This document shows positions 44,947-55,784 of a stretch of DNA of 64,000 bases, piece by piece (within the stretch, counting starts at the first letter, position 1; each line of letters begins with the position of its first letter). The DNA comes from Sthenelais limicola (Eukaryota; Annelida; Polychaeta; Phyllodocida; Sigalionidae). The notes below the pieces were generated by a model that was not told where the DNA came from, did not search any database, and saw only the letters and a program-made list of their open reading frames with translations. The stretch is from NCBI GenBank assembly GCA_942159475.1, contig OW804096.1:39183744-39247743 (forward strand), read 5' to 3'. The translations under genes were made by a program, and so were the position numbers.

Positions 44947-45768
44947 ATGGCTGGTCCTAAGTATTGTTCCAAGTGCGAGGAGGACCATGTTCCTCCGGTT
45001 GGGAAGAACTGCAAGAAAGACACTGATGCTGAAAATCCGAGTTTGAATGCGCGGATGGGCTCGTTGGAAGGTATGATGAAGAATATCCTTGCGAAGCTTG
45101 AACCCAACACTGAGGCCAAGGCTGAGACGTCTACAAGTGGATCATCAGTTGGGAGTGAGCCTGAGATCTCCTTTGTTTACAAGAACAGGGGTCGTAGCCC
45201 TTCGAATGACGGTTCCATCTATAATGTGGGCGGGGCAGGCAGCTCCAGGGCCCGTGGCCGTGATCGTTCTCGCTCGAGATCCAGATGTCGTCCTTTCGAC
45301 CAGAAGAAAGACCTGGAGAAAGGTGAAAGTATTGAATCTATTGAACAGTTGCTATTGCTAAATCTAGAACTTGTAGACAAGTTGGTAACGGATGCTAGAC
45401 CTTTAACTGAAATCCAGGGAGTCGTCAGCCATTGTATTACCATTTGCCAGAAAGCAGGGTCGCAAGTCTATTCCCTAAAAGCTAGTTTGGCTTACGATAA
45501 CGCTGTTAGGGCCCGTGCCAATAAAACTGGTCTTGCCGCATTCCAGGAAGTTAAACAGGAGGAAGTACTTAGGTGTTACTCTTTTGAAAACTCCCGTAAA
45601 ATCCCTTCTAAATCTACTAAGTCTACCAAGAAGGAAAGGATCTGTTTCAAGTTTAATAACCAGGGTGGTTGCACTGTCAAGAACTGCGAGTACCCACACA
45701 AGTGTTCGGCATGCAGAGCTTCGGAACATGGAGCGAGGGCATGCACGAGTGTGAAGCACACTAAATAG
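44947..45768 (+). CDS. gag: Gag-like nucleocapsid protein of the Ngaro element
   Basis: 273 residues. A possible N-terminal zinc site lies at C7, C10, H14 and C22. Then come a Ser/Gly linker, an Arg/Ser run (RARGRDRSRSRSRCR, about 101-115), a helical middle domain (about 128-200) and two C-terminal zinc motifs: C-x8-C-x4-C-x3-H at 233-251 and a CCHC knuckle C-x2-C-x4-H-x4-C at 253-266. These would bind and package the element RNA. The ATG at 44,947 lies 24 bases after A1. The frame ends in one UAG and the RT frame resumes in the same phase without another stop, so a Gag-Pol fusion by readthrough, or a recent point mutation, is possible. Confidence 0.85.
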   Translation: MAGPKYCSKCEEDHVPPVGKNCKKDTDAENPSLNARMGSLEGMMKNILAKLEPNTEAKAETSTSGSSVGSEPEISFVYKNRGRSPSNDGSIYNVGGAGSSRARGRDRSRSRSRCRPFDQKKDLEKGESIESIEQLLLLNLELVDKLVTDARPLTEIQGVVSHCITICQKAGSQVYSLKASLAYDNAVRARANKTGLAAFQEVKQEEVLRCYSFENSRKIPSKSTKSTKKERICFKFNNQGGCTVKNCEYPHKCSACRASEHGARACTSVKHTK

Positions 45769-47919
45769 GATGAGGCCGTTGGAGAGAAAGTTCAGGTTAA
45801 TGATATTGAATCTAATTGTATAAATAGTGCTTTTATACCATGTAATGATGTTATTGTTGACCATGCGGAGAGTGTATTGTGTAACCAAGGTGTGTTGTTG
45901 TGCGATGATTCCATTCGTTACTATGACCCGGAAGTGGTTACCAAGGTTCCGGCTGACCCGTCCTTGACATTGAGTGACACTGTCATGGCCGATGAATTGG
46001 AACAATGCCAAGTTTCTTCGAACTTCGCAAGTGGATTGTTTCCATTATTTCTCTCGACGGACCTCGAACAATCTTCAAATCCTGAACAAGGTATTTATGG
46101 TGATATTAGATTGAGTATTACCGAGTTTGGTAGTGCTGGCGCCGATGTATGTAATGATGTATTACTATTTAGAAGTCCAGTTTCACCGCGAGGCCGTATT
46201 GTTGATGTTTTTGCTGCTTGCGCCCGTGGATGTTGTTCTTGTATACATATTTTAGGTGGTACTCGTGCACAATTAAAACCATGTAGGTTCGCTTACCTTT
46301 TATTCTGCTTACCATATGCCTGTATTGATGTCTATATTGATGTTTTTCACGGAGTATTGGACGGTTTTGATGTGATAGATTCAGATATTGAACCGTATGA
46401 CTGTGCTAACTACAAATCGATCTTAGAACCTGATGTTAAATGCAAAATGGACACTATCGTTGAAAATGAACTGGGTGAAGGCTTTATTTCGGTAGCTGAT
46501 TCTACGCCGGAATGTATTCACGCCTTAGGTGCCGTAGCAAAGCCGGACGGTGGTATCCGTCCAATAACTGACTGCAGTAGACCCATCGGCAAGTCGGTGA
46601 ACGAACATTGTAGTAGTTTAGTTAATGAATTCTCCTACAAATCTATTGATGATGCAGTTCGAATGGTATCAAGTGACTCTCACATGGCAGTCGTGGACAT
46701 AAAATCGGCATACAGAGCTGTGCCGATCAATCCTGACCATCGTAAATTCTGTGGTTTTAGGTGGGGTGAAGAAGGTGATGAAACCCTATACGTCGACAAC
46801 AGACTTTGTTTTGGTCTCAAGACAGGCCCATGCATTTTTAACCACATTTCTAACTTCTTTGTCACATGTATTGTAGAACTTTTTAAATTTCCTGTGGTAA
46901 ATTTTCTAGACGACTTTTTTGTCGCTGGTGATTGTTATGATGACTGTACCTATTACCGTGATATTGTCTTGAATTGTCTCCGCTTCCTGGGTTTTCATGT
47001 GGCCTGGAAGAAAGTAACCGCCCCCTCCACTTCATGTGTCTACCTGGGATTCACAATCAACACTTCTGATATGACTCTTTCTCTCCCACTTGAGAAAGTA
47101 AAAAAGCTCATCAAACTTGTGGACCTCACCAAGAGTGCGAAATACATGACCAAGAAGGACTTGGAACGGTTCTGTGGATACTTTTCGCACTGTGCGGCTG
47201 TGTTTAAAGGTGGTCGAACCTTTTGCCGTAGATTTTTTGACATGTATAAAGTGATTATAATGAAGAAACTGACCAGGATCACCATTAGTGATGAAGCCAG
47301 ACTAGACCTACAATGGTGGGGCAGTTTTGCTAAAGCCTTCAACGGTGTGGGTGTCTTGGTAAAGGAAGATTACCATTTACCTATTGTGAGTGATTCTTCA
47401 TCTAGAGGCTTTGCAGCCTTTCTAGGTCCTGATTGGATAGCCGGGACTTGGAAAAATATGCCAGCTTGTTTTAAATTTGAAAACCATTTGTGCCCTACCC
47501 CGATGGAAGATAACCTGGCGACAAACATTAACATTCAAGAATTGTATCCGATAGTGGCTGGTGTTCGTAGATGGGCCCCTATCTTGAAAGACAAAAATGT
47601 CCTGTGTTTTATAGATAACACACAGGTCATTGCCATGTTGAGTAATGGTACTAGCTCTAGTAGGCAATGTATGCAGTGGCTGTACAAGCTGTATTGGATG
47701 TGTTTTATCTTTAATATCTCCCTCTCGCCAAGATACATTAAGACTGATCATAATGTAGTAGCCGATGGTTTGTCTCGCCTACCGTACCTATCTGACAATG
47801 ACTCTATTCCTAAAGGTTTGTTAGCTGCTGATCTATGCTGTGTCAATAACGACATTTGTCTCCTACAGGACTTGACAAGTGGATGGGCAGGGTTGCTCAA
47901 CTTAGGAACCTGTCTCTAG
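45769..47919 (+). CDS. pol: Reverse transcriptase-RNase H polyprotein of the Ngaro element
   Basis: The frame is open from just after the gag UAG; the first ATG is at 45,877 (680 residues from there). Counting from that Met: a less conserved N-terminal region (1-190); RT with KPDGGIRPITDCSRP (222-236), VVDIKSAYRAV with D274, GLKTGP (313-318) and the catalytic FLDD box at 343-346 (a Y-x-DD variant). RNase H follows with D506 (VSDSSSRG), E555 (NIQELYP), D580 (FIDNTQ) and D630 (HNVVADGLSRL). All core residues are present, so an active enzyme is plausible. It copies element RNA into DNA. No methyltransferase domain follows. The end overlaps the recombinase ORF. Confidence 0.9.
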   Translation, partial: DEAVGEKVQVNDIESNCINSAFIPCNDVIVDHAESVLCNQGVLLCDDSIRYYDPEVVTKVPADPSLTLSDTVMADELEQCQVSSNFASGLFPLFLSTDLEQSSNPEQGIYGDIRLSITEFGSAGADVCNDVLLFRSPVSPRGRIVDVFAACARGCCSCIHILGGTRAQLKPCRFAYLLFCLPYACIDVYIDVFHGVLDGFDVIDSDIEPYDCANYKSILEPDVKCKMDTIVENELGEGFISVADSTPECIHALGAVAKPDGGIRPITDCSRPIGKSVNEHCSSLVNEFSYKSIDDAVRMVSSDSHMAVVDIKSAYRAVPINPDHRKFCGFRWGEEGDETLYVDNRLCFGLKTGPCIFNHISNFFVTCIVELFKFPVVNFLDDFFVAGDCYDDCTYYRDIVLNCLRFLGFHVAWKKVTAPSTSCVYLGFTINTSDMTLSLPLEKVKKLIKLVDLTKSAKYMTKKDLERFCGYFSHCAAVFKGGRTFCRRFFDMYKVIIMKKLTRITISDEARLDLQWWGSFAKAFNGVGVLVKEDYHLPIVSDSSSRGFAAFLGPDWIAGTWKNMPACFKFENHLCPTPMEDNLATNINIQELYPIVAGVRRWAPILKDKNVLCFIDNTQVIAMLSNGTSSSRQCMQWLYKLYWMCFIFNISLSPRYIKTDHNVVADGLSRLPYLSDNDSIPKGLLAADLCCVNNDICLLQDLTSGWAGLLNLGTCL

Positions 47920-48794
47920 CCCCAGCTACCAGACTTCAGAGGGAGAGACAATGGAAGCTGTTCAACAATTTTCTTCGGGACAGCTCTTCTCCCTTAATTC
48001 CATTGACTGTGCCTAAATTGTCAGCTTTTGCTGCCTTTTTAGCTTCTTCCATGAAGTATGCTTCGGTTACCACCTATTTGGCAGGTGTAATCTCATATGC
48101 CAGGATGTTGGACTTAGATTGCCCTACACTATCGCACCCTGGACTTAAATCTGTGCTTAGGGGTATCAAGAAGTTGCCAGGATCGGCCCCTTCTCCTGCT
48201 CCTCCTATCACCCCTGAAATTTTACTGCAACTTTACACCCATCTTGATTTACATGATGAACTTGACATTTTGTGCTGGAGCGCATTTGTCTTCATGTTTC
48301 GCTCTCTACTGAGGGTTAGTCATGTGGTGATCTCACCCCACATGATGCGTCGCCAGGATGTGTCTTTCTCAGATGATGGTGTGTCTGTCAAGATTGGCAC
48401 GTCAAAGACTTCATCTTCGCCCTATTATATCCACCTGAAGAAGACAACTACTAAGCAACTGTGTGCTGTGTTCTGGGCCAAAAAATTGTTCGCCCAAGCT
48501 CTCCCCCCTAGAGCCCAGTTCTTCTCGTCGGTGGACCATGGATGTTTGACTTATGATCAGCTATCTCACAGGCTATCGGATCTGTTATCGTCAGCTGGTA
48601 TTGACACTGGTTTCACTACCCATTCCTTCCGCCGCGGAGGCGCGTCATTCATGTCATCTCTCGGCATCCCCTTATCTGAAATCAAGCTTCGGGGAAATTG
48701 GAAATCCTCGATTGTGGAATCATACATCGTAGCCTCTACCAGTGACTTACAGAAGAGTGAGGCCAAAGTGGTCTCGGGCCTGGAAAATATTTAA
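47883..48794 (+). CDS. Tyrosine recombinase (integrase) of the Ngaro element
   Basis: 303 residues from the ATG at 47,883. The frame is open from 47,856 but its earlier codons start with TTG. An N-terminal helical SAM-like domain (about 1-100) is followed by the catalytic domain with R144, K175, the H-x-x-R box at 247-250 (HSFRRGG), W273 and the nucleophile Y281 (VESYI). The full R-K-HxxR-W-Y set is present, so strand exchange without target duplication is expected. It overlaps RT by about 37-64 nt in another frame, implying frameshift, reinitiation or splicing; CTCCTACAG at 47,861-47,869 resembles a splice acceptor. Confidence 0.9.
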   Translation: MGRVAQLRNLSLAPATRLQRERQWKLFNNFLRDSSSPLIPLTVPKLSAFAAFLASSMKYASVTTYLAGVISYARMLDLDCPTLSHPGLKSVLRGIKKLPGSAPSPAPPITPEILLQLYTHLDLHDELDILCWSAFVFMFRSLLRVSHVVISPHMMRRQDVSFSDDGVSVKIGTSKTSSSPYYIHLKKTTTKQLCAVFWAKKLFAQALPPRAQFFSSVDHGCLTYDQLSHRLSDLLSSAGIDTGFTTHSFRRGGASFMSSLGIPLSEIKLRGNWKSSIVESYIVASTSDLQKSEAKVVSGLENI

Positions 48795-48817
48795 CTGTTC
48801 TCCTAGTTGTTTGGCTG

Positions 48818-48910
48818 TTTGGCATATTAAAACCCAGCTTTGCTTGGTTTCGACCAAACTCCTTGTCGAACTTCTTCTATTACTCCTCGTCAACCCCCGT
48901 CCCAACATAT
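48818..48910 (+). repeat. Split repeat B1
   Basis: A 93-bp direct repeat of 49,165-49,257 (offset 347), starting TTTGGCATATTAAAACCCAG and ending CCCGTCCCAACATAT. Confidence 0.9.
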
Positions 48911-49150
48911 ATATAATCGACGGGTCGATGCCCATATTTGGGACCAAGGGCGGTTACTTTCCTTCTGGGCCACGCCCACAATTATTCAACCAATCACAGG
49001 CCATCATCCAGTTTATTATGATGCGCCCATTGTTCTCTTAACCAATCAGAACCGTTGCTGCGTCTCGGTTCACCTGAAACGTTCTTGTTCACTCACTTTC
49101 AATTGCAGCATCGCCACGCACAGACGTGCAGGAACAGATAATTTTTTGCT
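48910..49150 (+). repeat. Split repeat A2
   Basis: Second copy of A1. It adjoins B1 directly and is followed after 14 bp by B2. Confidence 0.9.
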
Positions 49151-49164
49151 TTACTGTATCTGTT

Positions 49165-49257
49165 TTTGGCATATTAAAACCCAGCTTTGCTTGGTTTCGA
49201 CCAAACTCCTTGTCGAACTTCTTCTATTACTCCTCGTCAACCCCCGTCCCAACATAT
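49165..49257 (+). repeat. Split repeat B2 (right end of element)
   Basis: Second copy of B1. The match to B1 ends at AACATAT, which sets the right boundary. Confidence 0.9.
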
Positions 49258-50474
49258 TAATTGTATATAAAAGTTCAACAATGTAAAAAGAAAAGGTGTT
49301 TTCTTGATTAAGAGCGGTCATAATCCCAATAAAACTCTAGATGGCAGAAACGAAACCATATCAGACTTTGACCCAATTCACCCCATTCCTCCCAAACTCG
49401 AGTGAAACTTGATAGTGATTCCTGAGAGTATGTGATATCTGGACCCAAGAAAAAAGACGATAAAGAAATAATAATGTCTGACCATTGTTTAAAAAAGGGC
49501 CAAATCAGATAACCCAAACATAACAGGTACAGTGGGGCATGCAAATTCCCTATACCAAGTGCCTTTCCAACTTTTTAATCCAACGCTCCATATATGCTTG
49601 TGCTCCCACTGTTAAGCCCCTCGTCCACTGAGCCGTTTATATTAGGACAGTAGGAGGTGAAACAGAGAGCATTCAGGCCAGTGGAAAAGCATGAGGACTT
49701 TGCTAAAGTACTGAAAATAGAAATACTACACACCCAACATGTTGACGATAAAGAACTGAAACTAAACAGACACGATCCTTGTCTTATCCATCCACCCATC
49801 CCTCCTACATAGACTTAATATTATCATCAGTGTTTATCAACGCTCATAGATCATAGTTACAACTAAATAATATTACTAATAGCAGTGGAAAGAAACTTCA
49901 CTTCCATTGGATCGCTTGTATCTGCACTCATTGGCTTACTTCTACACAGTGTGCATTTCTTGTTGCTCTTCATCCGCTTTTATTTTTAGTGCAATACACG
50001 AACAGAGTGATTCTACTGGTTCGCTTTTTTCCTTATGAAATCAATAGTGTGTCTCTTGGTCCAATTTCATTGCACTATTGGACCACCCCTTAAACAGGCA
50101 GAAAAAACATGGTGCTTAAATCAAACACATCAAATTTAGCAGAACCCCATGTGCCCTTCTAGAGAAGTTTATAAGAGCATATAAAAAGCGCAGTTACCGA
50201 TTTTATTAGACGCTTTGATTTCCACTCTAAATTCGCTTGTTCTGCGCTTGGGGAAAATAAAAGAGCAAACCATAAGAGCAATCCAGTGGAATCCCACCTT
50301 GAGAAAACGCTGTGACTTTTGTTGAACTGCTTTCAAAAAGAAAAGAAATGCAGCTAGCTTACTGATGGCCATCAACGAGTGCCCCCGTCAAGATTGGATG
50401 AATCCAATGGTGCGGCCATCTTTCCATCCACCAGCTGACTGCCCACTGTATCTGGTTCAGTGGACACAGGGCTT
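49258..50474. other. Spacer
   Basis: Frames of 68-78 codons without domains. No gene or repeat recognised. Confidence 0.4.
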
Positions 50475-50690
50475 TAAGGCTGGTCTCCACTGGCTGCGGT
50501 AAGCTCTGCGGTAAGCTCTGCGGTAAGCCTTGCGATGGTGCTGTATTGGTGCGAAGTGGCGAGTTCCTGAGTACATGATTCACTGACCATGTAGGCAAGG
50601 ACCTCGTCATTCCTCACCACCTACAGAACCAGCACAAACCATCGAAAGGCTTACCGCAGAGGTTACCATAGCCAGTGGAGACCACCCTTT
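50475..50690. repeat. MITE family D (foldback), copy 2
   Basis: The left arm GGTCTCCACTGGCTGCGGTA carries three GCGGTAAGC units. The right arm ends AGCCAGTGGAGACCACCC. Same centre as copy 1 (CATGTAGGCAAGGACCTCG). Confidence 0.85.
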
Positions 50691-51554
50691 ACCCTGAGCG
50701 CCACGTGCCCCTGGGATGGGCGTGTAGCAGAGAGCAGCAGGCAGTACTTGCTAGTGTTGTTGGTTACACAATGTCTACTTAACGCCTAAATCCTGACATA
50801 GCTGCACGGGTAATCCTGCCCTCCACCCGTCACCAGTGCACCCAGTACACATACTATAGGTCGCTCTACCATATTGCTTTATGGCCCTTGTGGTTTAGGA
50901 TTTTGGTTAAAAACTTTGTGCAGCTTCAGAAGAAACTGCTAGATTTAAATGTTTAAAACACATGAAAACATTGAGTGTTTTCTAACTGTTTAAATGTACC
51001 CTGGCCTGAAATGCAATTAAAAGAAAGAAATATAAAAAGTAGAGTGAAGCGAGCTATTTCAAAATAACGGTATAGACACTAAAGCCGGATTAGGGATACC
51101 CTTTCTTTCTTGGTATAAAGTTGAGTATGAAGTAGATAAAGAGGATGAATGTCTAGACTGTAAGAATTATTATGCTGTGTATTATCTTGTTTTGACTTTC
51201 ATAATCACCATGAGTCCGGCGATACATCACATTATATGACTCCTGTCTCGTACTTAATAGAAGATACAACGTAGTATTTGAACTAGAATTTCAATCATTT
51301 TTTTGAACAGACAATGAGGTAACCATTTTTGCGAGAATACGGTGCACCCATTGACACTGGGTTGGTATAAATGTAGTATAAACTCATTAGTATTGAACTG
51401 TCAGTACTCATTTACGGATGTCAAAATGTTTTTCCGTCAAAACCTTAAGATTTTGAGTAGATATTATTATGACAGCATTGTGAGGCACTGACCTATGGAC
51501 GATTTAATAATTTACAATTACAAATTACAAATTTACAAGTAGTGGTACTGATTA
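50691..51554. other. Spacer
   Basis: Nothing recognisable. Confidence 0.4.
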
Positions 51555-51735
51555 GAGTGGAACCTCTCTATTAAGACCGCCCTTGTTGGGACCCAATGAG
51601 TTTTGGTCCCACAGCGAGGTGGTCTCTTTAGAGGACTCTAAATCCAATAAAAGGGAATAATTCGGGACTGGGAAAGCTGGTCTTAATAGAGGAGTGGTCT
51701 CTATAATGAGGTGGTCTTCATGTGAGGTTCCACTG
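51555..51735. repeat. pogo/Tigger-like MITE, 181 bp
   Basis: Termini GAGTGGAACCTCTC and GTGAGGTTCCACTG match the CAGTGGAACCTC type known from pogo/Tigger elements. TA flanks both ends, as expected for that superfamily. Internal GGTCTTAATAGAGG/CTCTATTAAGACC strings make a second inverted pair. Confidence 0.8.
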
Positions 51736-51956
51736 TATATTGAATTATTTTATTAAGATGAGATGATGGAGCCAGAAGTTCAGGGATAGGCCTATAGACT
51801 GATCAAAAGGTGGGTGGTCCTAATGCTAACCTCCCCCCCCCCCCCCCACACACACACCCCACTATAATGCTGTATAACTGGGTTTATGTAATGTAAGCAG
51901 AGAGATACAGTGTGTTAATAGTGCGTGGCTCAATCACAAGTGTTGATGCTGGTTGT
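51736..51956. other. Spacer with C run and CA repeat
   Basis: A 16-base C run and then a short CA repeat at 51,832-51,858. Confidence 0.6.
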
Positions 51957-52191
51957 GGATCAGCTTTTCAGAAAATGTACAATTTGCCTTCACCAACCCT
52001 CTCAAATAACACACATGTAAGACAGAAATGAGCTTCAAAATGCACTTTAACATAACAGAATTGATACTATAAATCAATGCCATCCCAAATATACTCAGAT
52101 ATGCCCAGTATTGATCATTTTTCGACCAAATTTAGCAGAATTTACTGAATGTGTAGATCTGCCAATTGTACATTTTCTGAAAATCTGACCT
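51957..52191. repeat. MITE family A, copy 7 (complete)
   Basis: GGATCAGCTTTTCAGAAAAT to TTTCTGAAAATCTGACCT, 235 bp, with TTGT on both sides. Confidence 0.85.
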
Positions 52192-52283
52192 TTGTACTCG
52201 TGTCATGACAGGTCTCTGAGTAGCTCTCAGTGCCTCTTGTGTTGGGGAATGTTAAAGCTGCATTCTCTGTAGGAAACATATCT

Positions 52284-52518
52284 GGGTCAGGTTTTCTGAA
52301 AATGCACAATATTCAGTTCTACACATGTATCAAACTCTGCTAAATTAGAGTGAAAATTGATAAATACTGAGTATATCTGAGTATATTATTTATTGTATTC
52401 ATTCAATGAATCTGTCTGGTTATGTTGAACTGTATTTTTAACCTGATTTTCATCTTAAATTTGGTTTATCTGAGAGGATTGGTGAAGGCCAAGTGTACGT
52501 TTTCTGGAGACTTGATCC
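52284..52518. repeat. MITE family A, copy 8 (complete)
   Basis: GGGTCAGGTTTTCTGAAAAT to TTCTGGAGACTTGATCC, 235 bp, flanked by ATCT on both sides. Confidence 0.9.
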
Positions 52519-52645
52519 ATCTCCCCTATATTTACCTTTGAATATAGGGTCGACTGCTGGTAAAATCAGGGAACGTCAAAGTTCTCTACTTTCTCCAGAG
52601 AAAATACATAAACAATGCTTTGAATATATGTGTCCTTAAATATAT

Positions 52646-52875
52646 GGGTCAGATTTTCTGAAAATGTACAATTAGCAGCTGTACACATTTAGGAAATTCT
52701 CCAAAATTGAAATGATGAAATACCGGGTATATTTGAGTATAGTTGGTATCATATTGATTTAAAGTATCAATTCCGTTATATTAAACTGCATTGTGAAGCT
52801 CATTTTTGTCTTAAAAATGGGTTATAAAGAGAGGAATGGCGGAGGCGAATTGTACATTTTCTGAGAATCTGACCC
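52646..52875. repeat. MITE family A, copy 9 (complete)
   Basis: GGGTCAGATTTTCTGAAAAT to TTTCTGAGAATCTGACCC, 230 bp. The flanks are ATAT and ATGT, one mismatch from a 4-bp duplication. Confidence 0.85.
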
Positions 52876-53186
52876 ATGTAACATTATGTGATGCTTACAG
52901 TACATTCCTGGGAAAGGACGTCACAATGCACAGATAACTAGTTGGTTTATTGTCAGCAAATCTGTTCTATAGTCATCTCTGATTGAGAAAATGATAGGCT
53001 GACCTGTTATATCATATTGGGCATGTCTAAAGGGTATGTTAATTAGTCTTTAGGCCTTAAATAGATTCACACAAATTCACTGAATGGAAAATTCAACGAT
53101 TTCCTCAAGTAAAAGTCATAATAACATATTCAACATGAACTTTCATGAACGCTGAAGAGAAATTAATGTATGGGCGTTTTATCATC
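52876..53186. other. Spacer
   Basis: Nothing recognisable. Confidence 0.4.
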
Positions 53187-53590
53187 TGTGATGTGTTTCG
53201 GGAAAATGAGCCGCATGTCGCAAAAACTGGATTTTGGGTGTCATCAAGATGAGATCAAGCCGATTCGAATGAAGGTAAACAGCTGGATATCTAATAAGTA
53301 TTTCTTTATTTTAAGTTTGGTATTTCTGTTTATTTTTCATAAAGAAAAGGGGTTTGCAATATGTCTGGGTGGACATTAACTAGTAAAGTATTTAAATATA
53401 GTGTATAAAATGACCTTAGAAACGCAGGGATATATCTAATACACTGTCTTAAAGTTTGGGACATATATTCATGCTACAAGAAGCTTTAAGCACCCCAACA
53501 ATAATAACGTTCCCACAAAGTCATCTTGTAAATAAATCACTTTGAAAAATAATTTGCGCAACTTGTGACTCATTTTCCTGAAACACATCT
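53187..53590. repeat. MITE family B, copy 5 (complete)
   Basis: TGTGATGTGTTTCGGGAAAA at the left and CTTGTGACTCATTTTCCTGA then AACACATCTCG at the right. The 69-codon frame inside is incidental. Confidence 0.8.
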
Positions 53591-53904
53591 CGTCTGTTCA
53601 CAAGTCTTATGAGTCGACAGTTCTAAAGCTAGTAACGGTTGATAAAAGCATTAATTAATATTTCCCAAAATAAAGGACCAAATCTCCGGCGGCATCATTG
53701 ATACCCTTTGCTAAAACTGAGAAGCTAAATACCTTCGCTTTCCTCTATGATTTAAATTGCTTGACGAAACTTTAAATTAGTTTCCAAATAGAGCTCCCAT
53801 ATGGGATTAAATCTCAACAATTATAGAACAATTAAACTTGATTTTAGACCTCCCATAGGTACGTCGACTGGGGTGGAATAAAAATAGTACTGGGTAGTTC
53901 TCAA
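53591..53904. other. Spacer
   Basis: Nothing recognisable. Confidence 0.4.
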
Positions 53905-54320
53905 TATGTGATGTGGTCTAAGAAAATGAGTCACAAGGCGGAGAACTGATATTAGTGAAAGTGATATTTTCACAGGATCTCTTTTGTTGGAATGTTTTCA
54001 TTTTTTAGATGCCTAGTGCTACTAGTAATAATAATAATACATGTGCCAAATTCCAGCACTCTGTGTTGAATAAATCTATATGTTTTTAAGGAGTATATTT
54101 AACTATAATTTTAACTAATTTACTTTAGTGAGTGACGTTAACATCAAGACGTATATCGCTAACTTATTCTGATGCATAAACCTATATGGAAGTACTCATC
54201 ATATATGTCCTTATGTTTAGTATTATTAGAATCGGCTTGGTCTCATATTTTCAATTATGATAATATCTCATAACCATATTTTGCGACTTGTGACTCATTT
54301 TCCTGTAACACATCACATAT
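53905..54320. repeat. MITE family B, copy 6 (complete)
   Basis: TATGTGATGTGGTCTAAGAA on the left and CTTGTGACTCATTTTCCTGT followed by AACACATCACATA on the right. The interior matches copy 2. Confidence 0.85.
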
Positions 54321-54629
54321 GCCAATCCGTAGACGATCATTGAGCAGGTAGTATTTTGAGGATTAATTCGATGAGGGATCCATTTCTGTGGGGATTTATT
54401 TCAGGGGGGATTACCGATGGGGTATTTTGGGAGATGGGCGATGTTAGCTCATTACCAGGATCAATGGGACAGCTTTGTTTATCCCTGGCTCCACCCACAA
54501 ACTCCTCCTCCTCCTCCTATTTTTATTCTATAGATGGCGTCATAAAGATGGGGCAGGAATTTAGACAATTTCGTTATAGATGGAGTCCCTCAGAAATCAT
54601 GTTGGACGGTGAATGTGTATTCTGTTAAT
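54321..54629. other. Spacer
   Basis: A 90-codon plus frame at 54,356-54,628 contains a short TCC repeat and no domain. Not called. Confidence 0.4.
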
Positions 54630-54904
54630 GGGTCAGACCGTCGGAAAATGTATAATTAACTGGCGTCTTTAACATTTTACATTATTCTTGCCAAAGTAGA
54701 AATGTGACATCGATTTTATGTACGGTCCATACTGTAACATTTGAGTCTGTTGACACTTTGACAGAGGGCGCGAACTGCGTGGAAGATATGTTGGACGGCA
54801 GTATTTGACCCGTTCACAAACCACCTCACACAACGGCAAATTTCATTCACGTCAATTAAAATTTGATTTTAATTAAATGTACCACATTGTGCGAGATTCT
54901 GACC
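54630..54904. repeat. Possible MITE family A relative, copy 10
   Basis: GGGTCAGACCGTCGGAAAATG on the left and GCGAGATTCTGACC on the right. The interior differs from the other copies. Confidence 0.4.
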
Positions 54905-55784
54905 AAAAACATTATTTTAAATATAATTTAATATATTTTATTATTTTTTGAAATATCGAACAAAAAAATCAATATATTAATAGAAATAATCTAAAGAATT
55001 TAAAATTATGTAATCCAGTACGTTGTTCACCAAGTTTCCCGACGCAGAACAGAGAGTGACGTTTCAAATAGTTACATATATATCATATGAATCTACTGGT
55101 TTCATTCAATTTAGCAGCGAAGAAAACATTCTGTTCACAGAAACAACTGATATAGGTAACGTATTTTTAACGTATACATGAAGCATGAAAGAAGACATAG
55201 TTAAAATCCATTATGGCATAGTGCTGGAAGTTTTCATTTTGTCCATAGTTTGTTTCACCTGGAAAGTGTGAGAAAAATTACGTTGCTTTTTTGCACTATT
55301 AGAAGCAAAATAATTGGAAATTCATACACAAAAGTACATATTGGAACAAAGAACTCACCAAGAAAGACGAATGCAACGACACAATGGTGATATATATATA
55401 TATATTAATGACGTATTAGTGAAGATACAATCAAAAATGCGGAAATTTTGTAAGGGAGCACACTTTTAAAAAAACTGACCCTTTTAGACTAAAAAACACA
55501 CAGTTAAATTCATAAAGTTTCACTTTGCTTGGAAAACACATAAAACTTGTTTGAAATGGATCTGTAAGTATTTATGCCACTCTGTGATAGCGACCTTGAA
55601 TTTGAAAAAAATCAAAATAATCAAATTCATCAAAAAACAAAATCACTAATGATCAAAGGTTGAGTACGTAGCATCATGGGAAACAAAGATTATTCCCTGG
55701 GAAGCCAGAGCAGAATGTTGTTTTTATTTCATCAATTTTCTGATACTTTTACAAAGATTTTGCTCAATAGGAGATTTGAATGTG
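54905..55784. other. AT-rich spacer
   Basis: Nothing recognisable. Confidence 0.4.

Larger units (their letters stand above)
44683..49257 (+). mobile_element. Complete Ngaro-like tyrosine-recombinase retrotransposon
   Basis: About 4.58 kb. It has gag, RT/RNase H and tyrosine recombinase ORFs in order on one strand, bounded by split direct repeats in the order A1 (44,683-44,923), ORFs, B1 (48,818-48,910), A2 (48,910-49,150), B2 (49,165-49,257). This architecture, a tyrosine recombinase in place of a DDE integrase, and the absence of a methyltransferase-like domain after RNase H place it with Ngaro rather than DIRS1. The repeats match with no difference noticed and no ORF is broken except the gag UAG, so it looks recent and possibly functional. 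No target duplication is expected. Confidence 0.9.
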
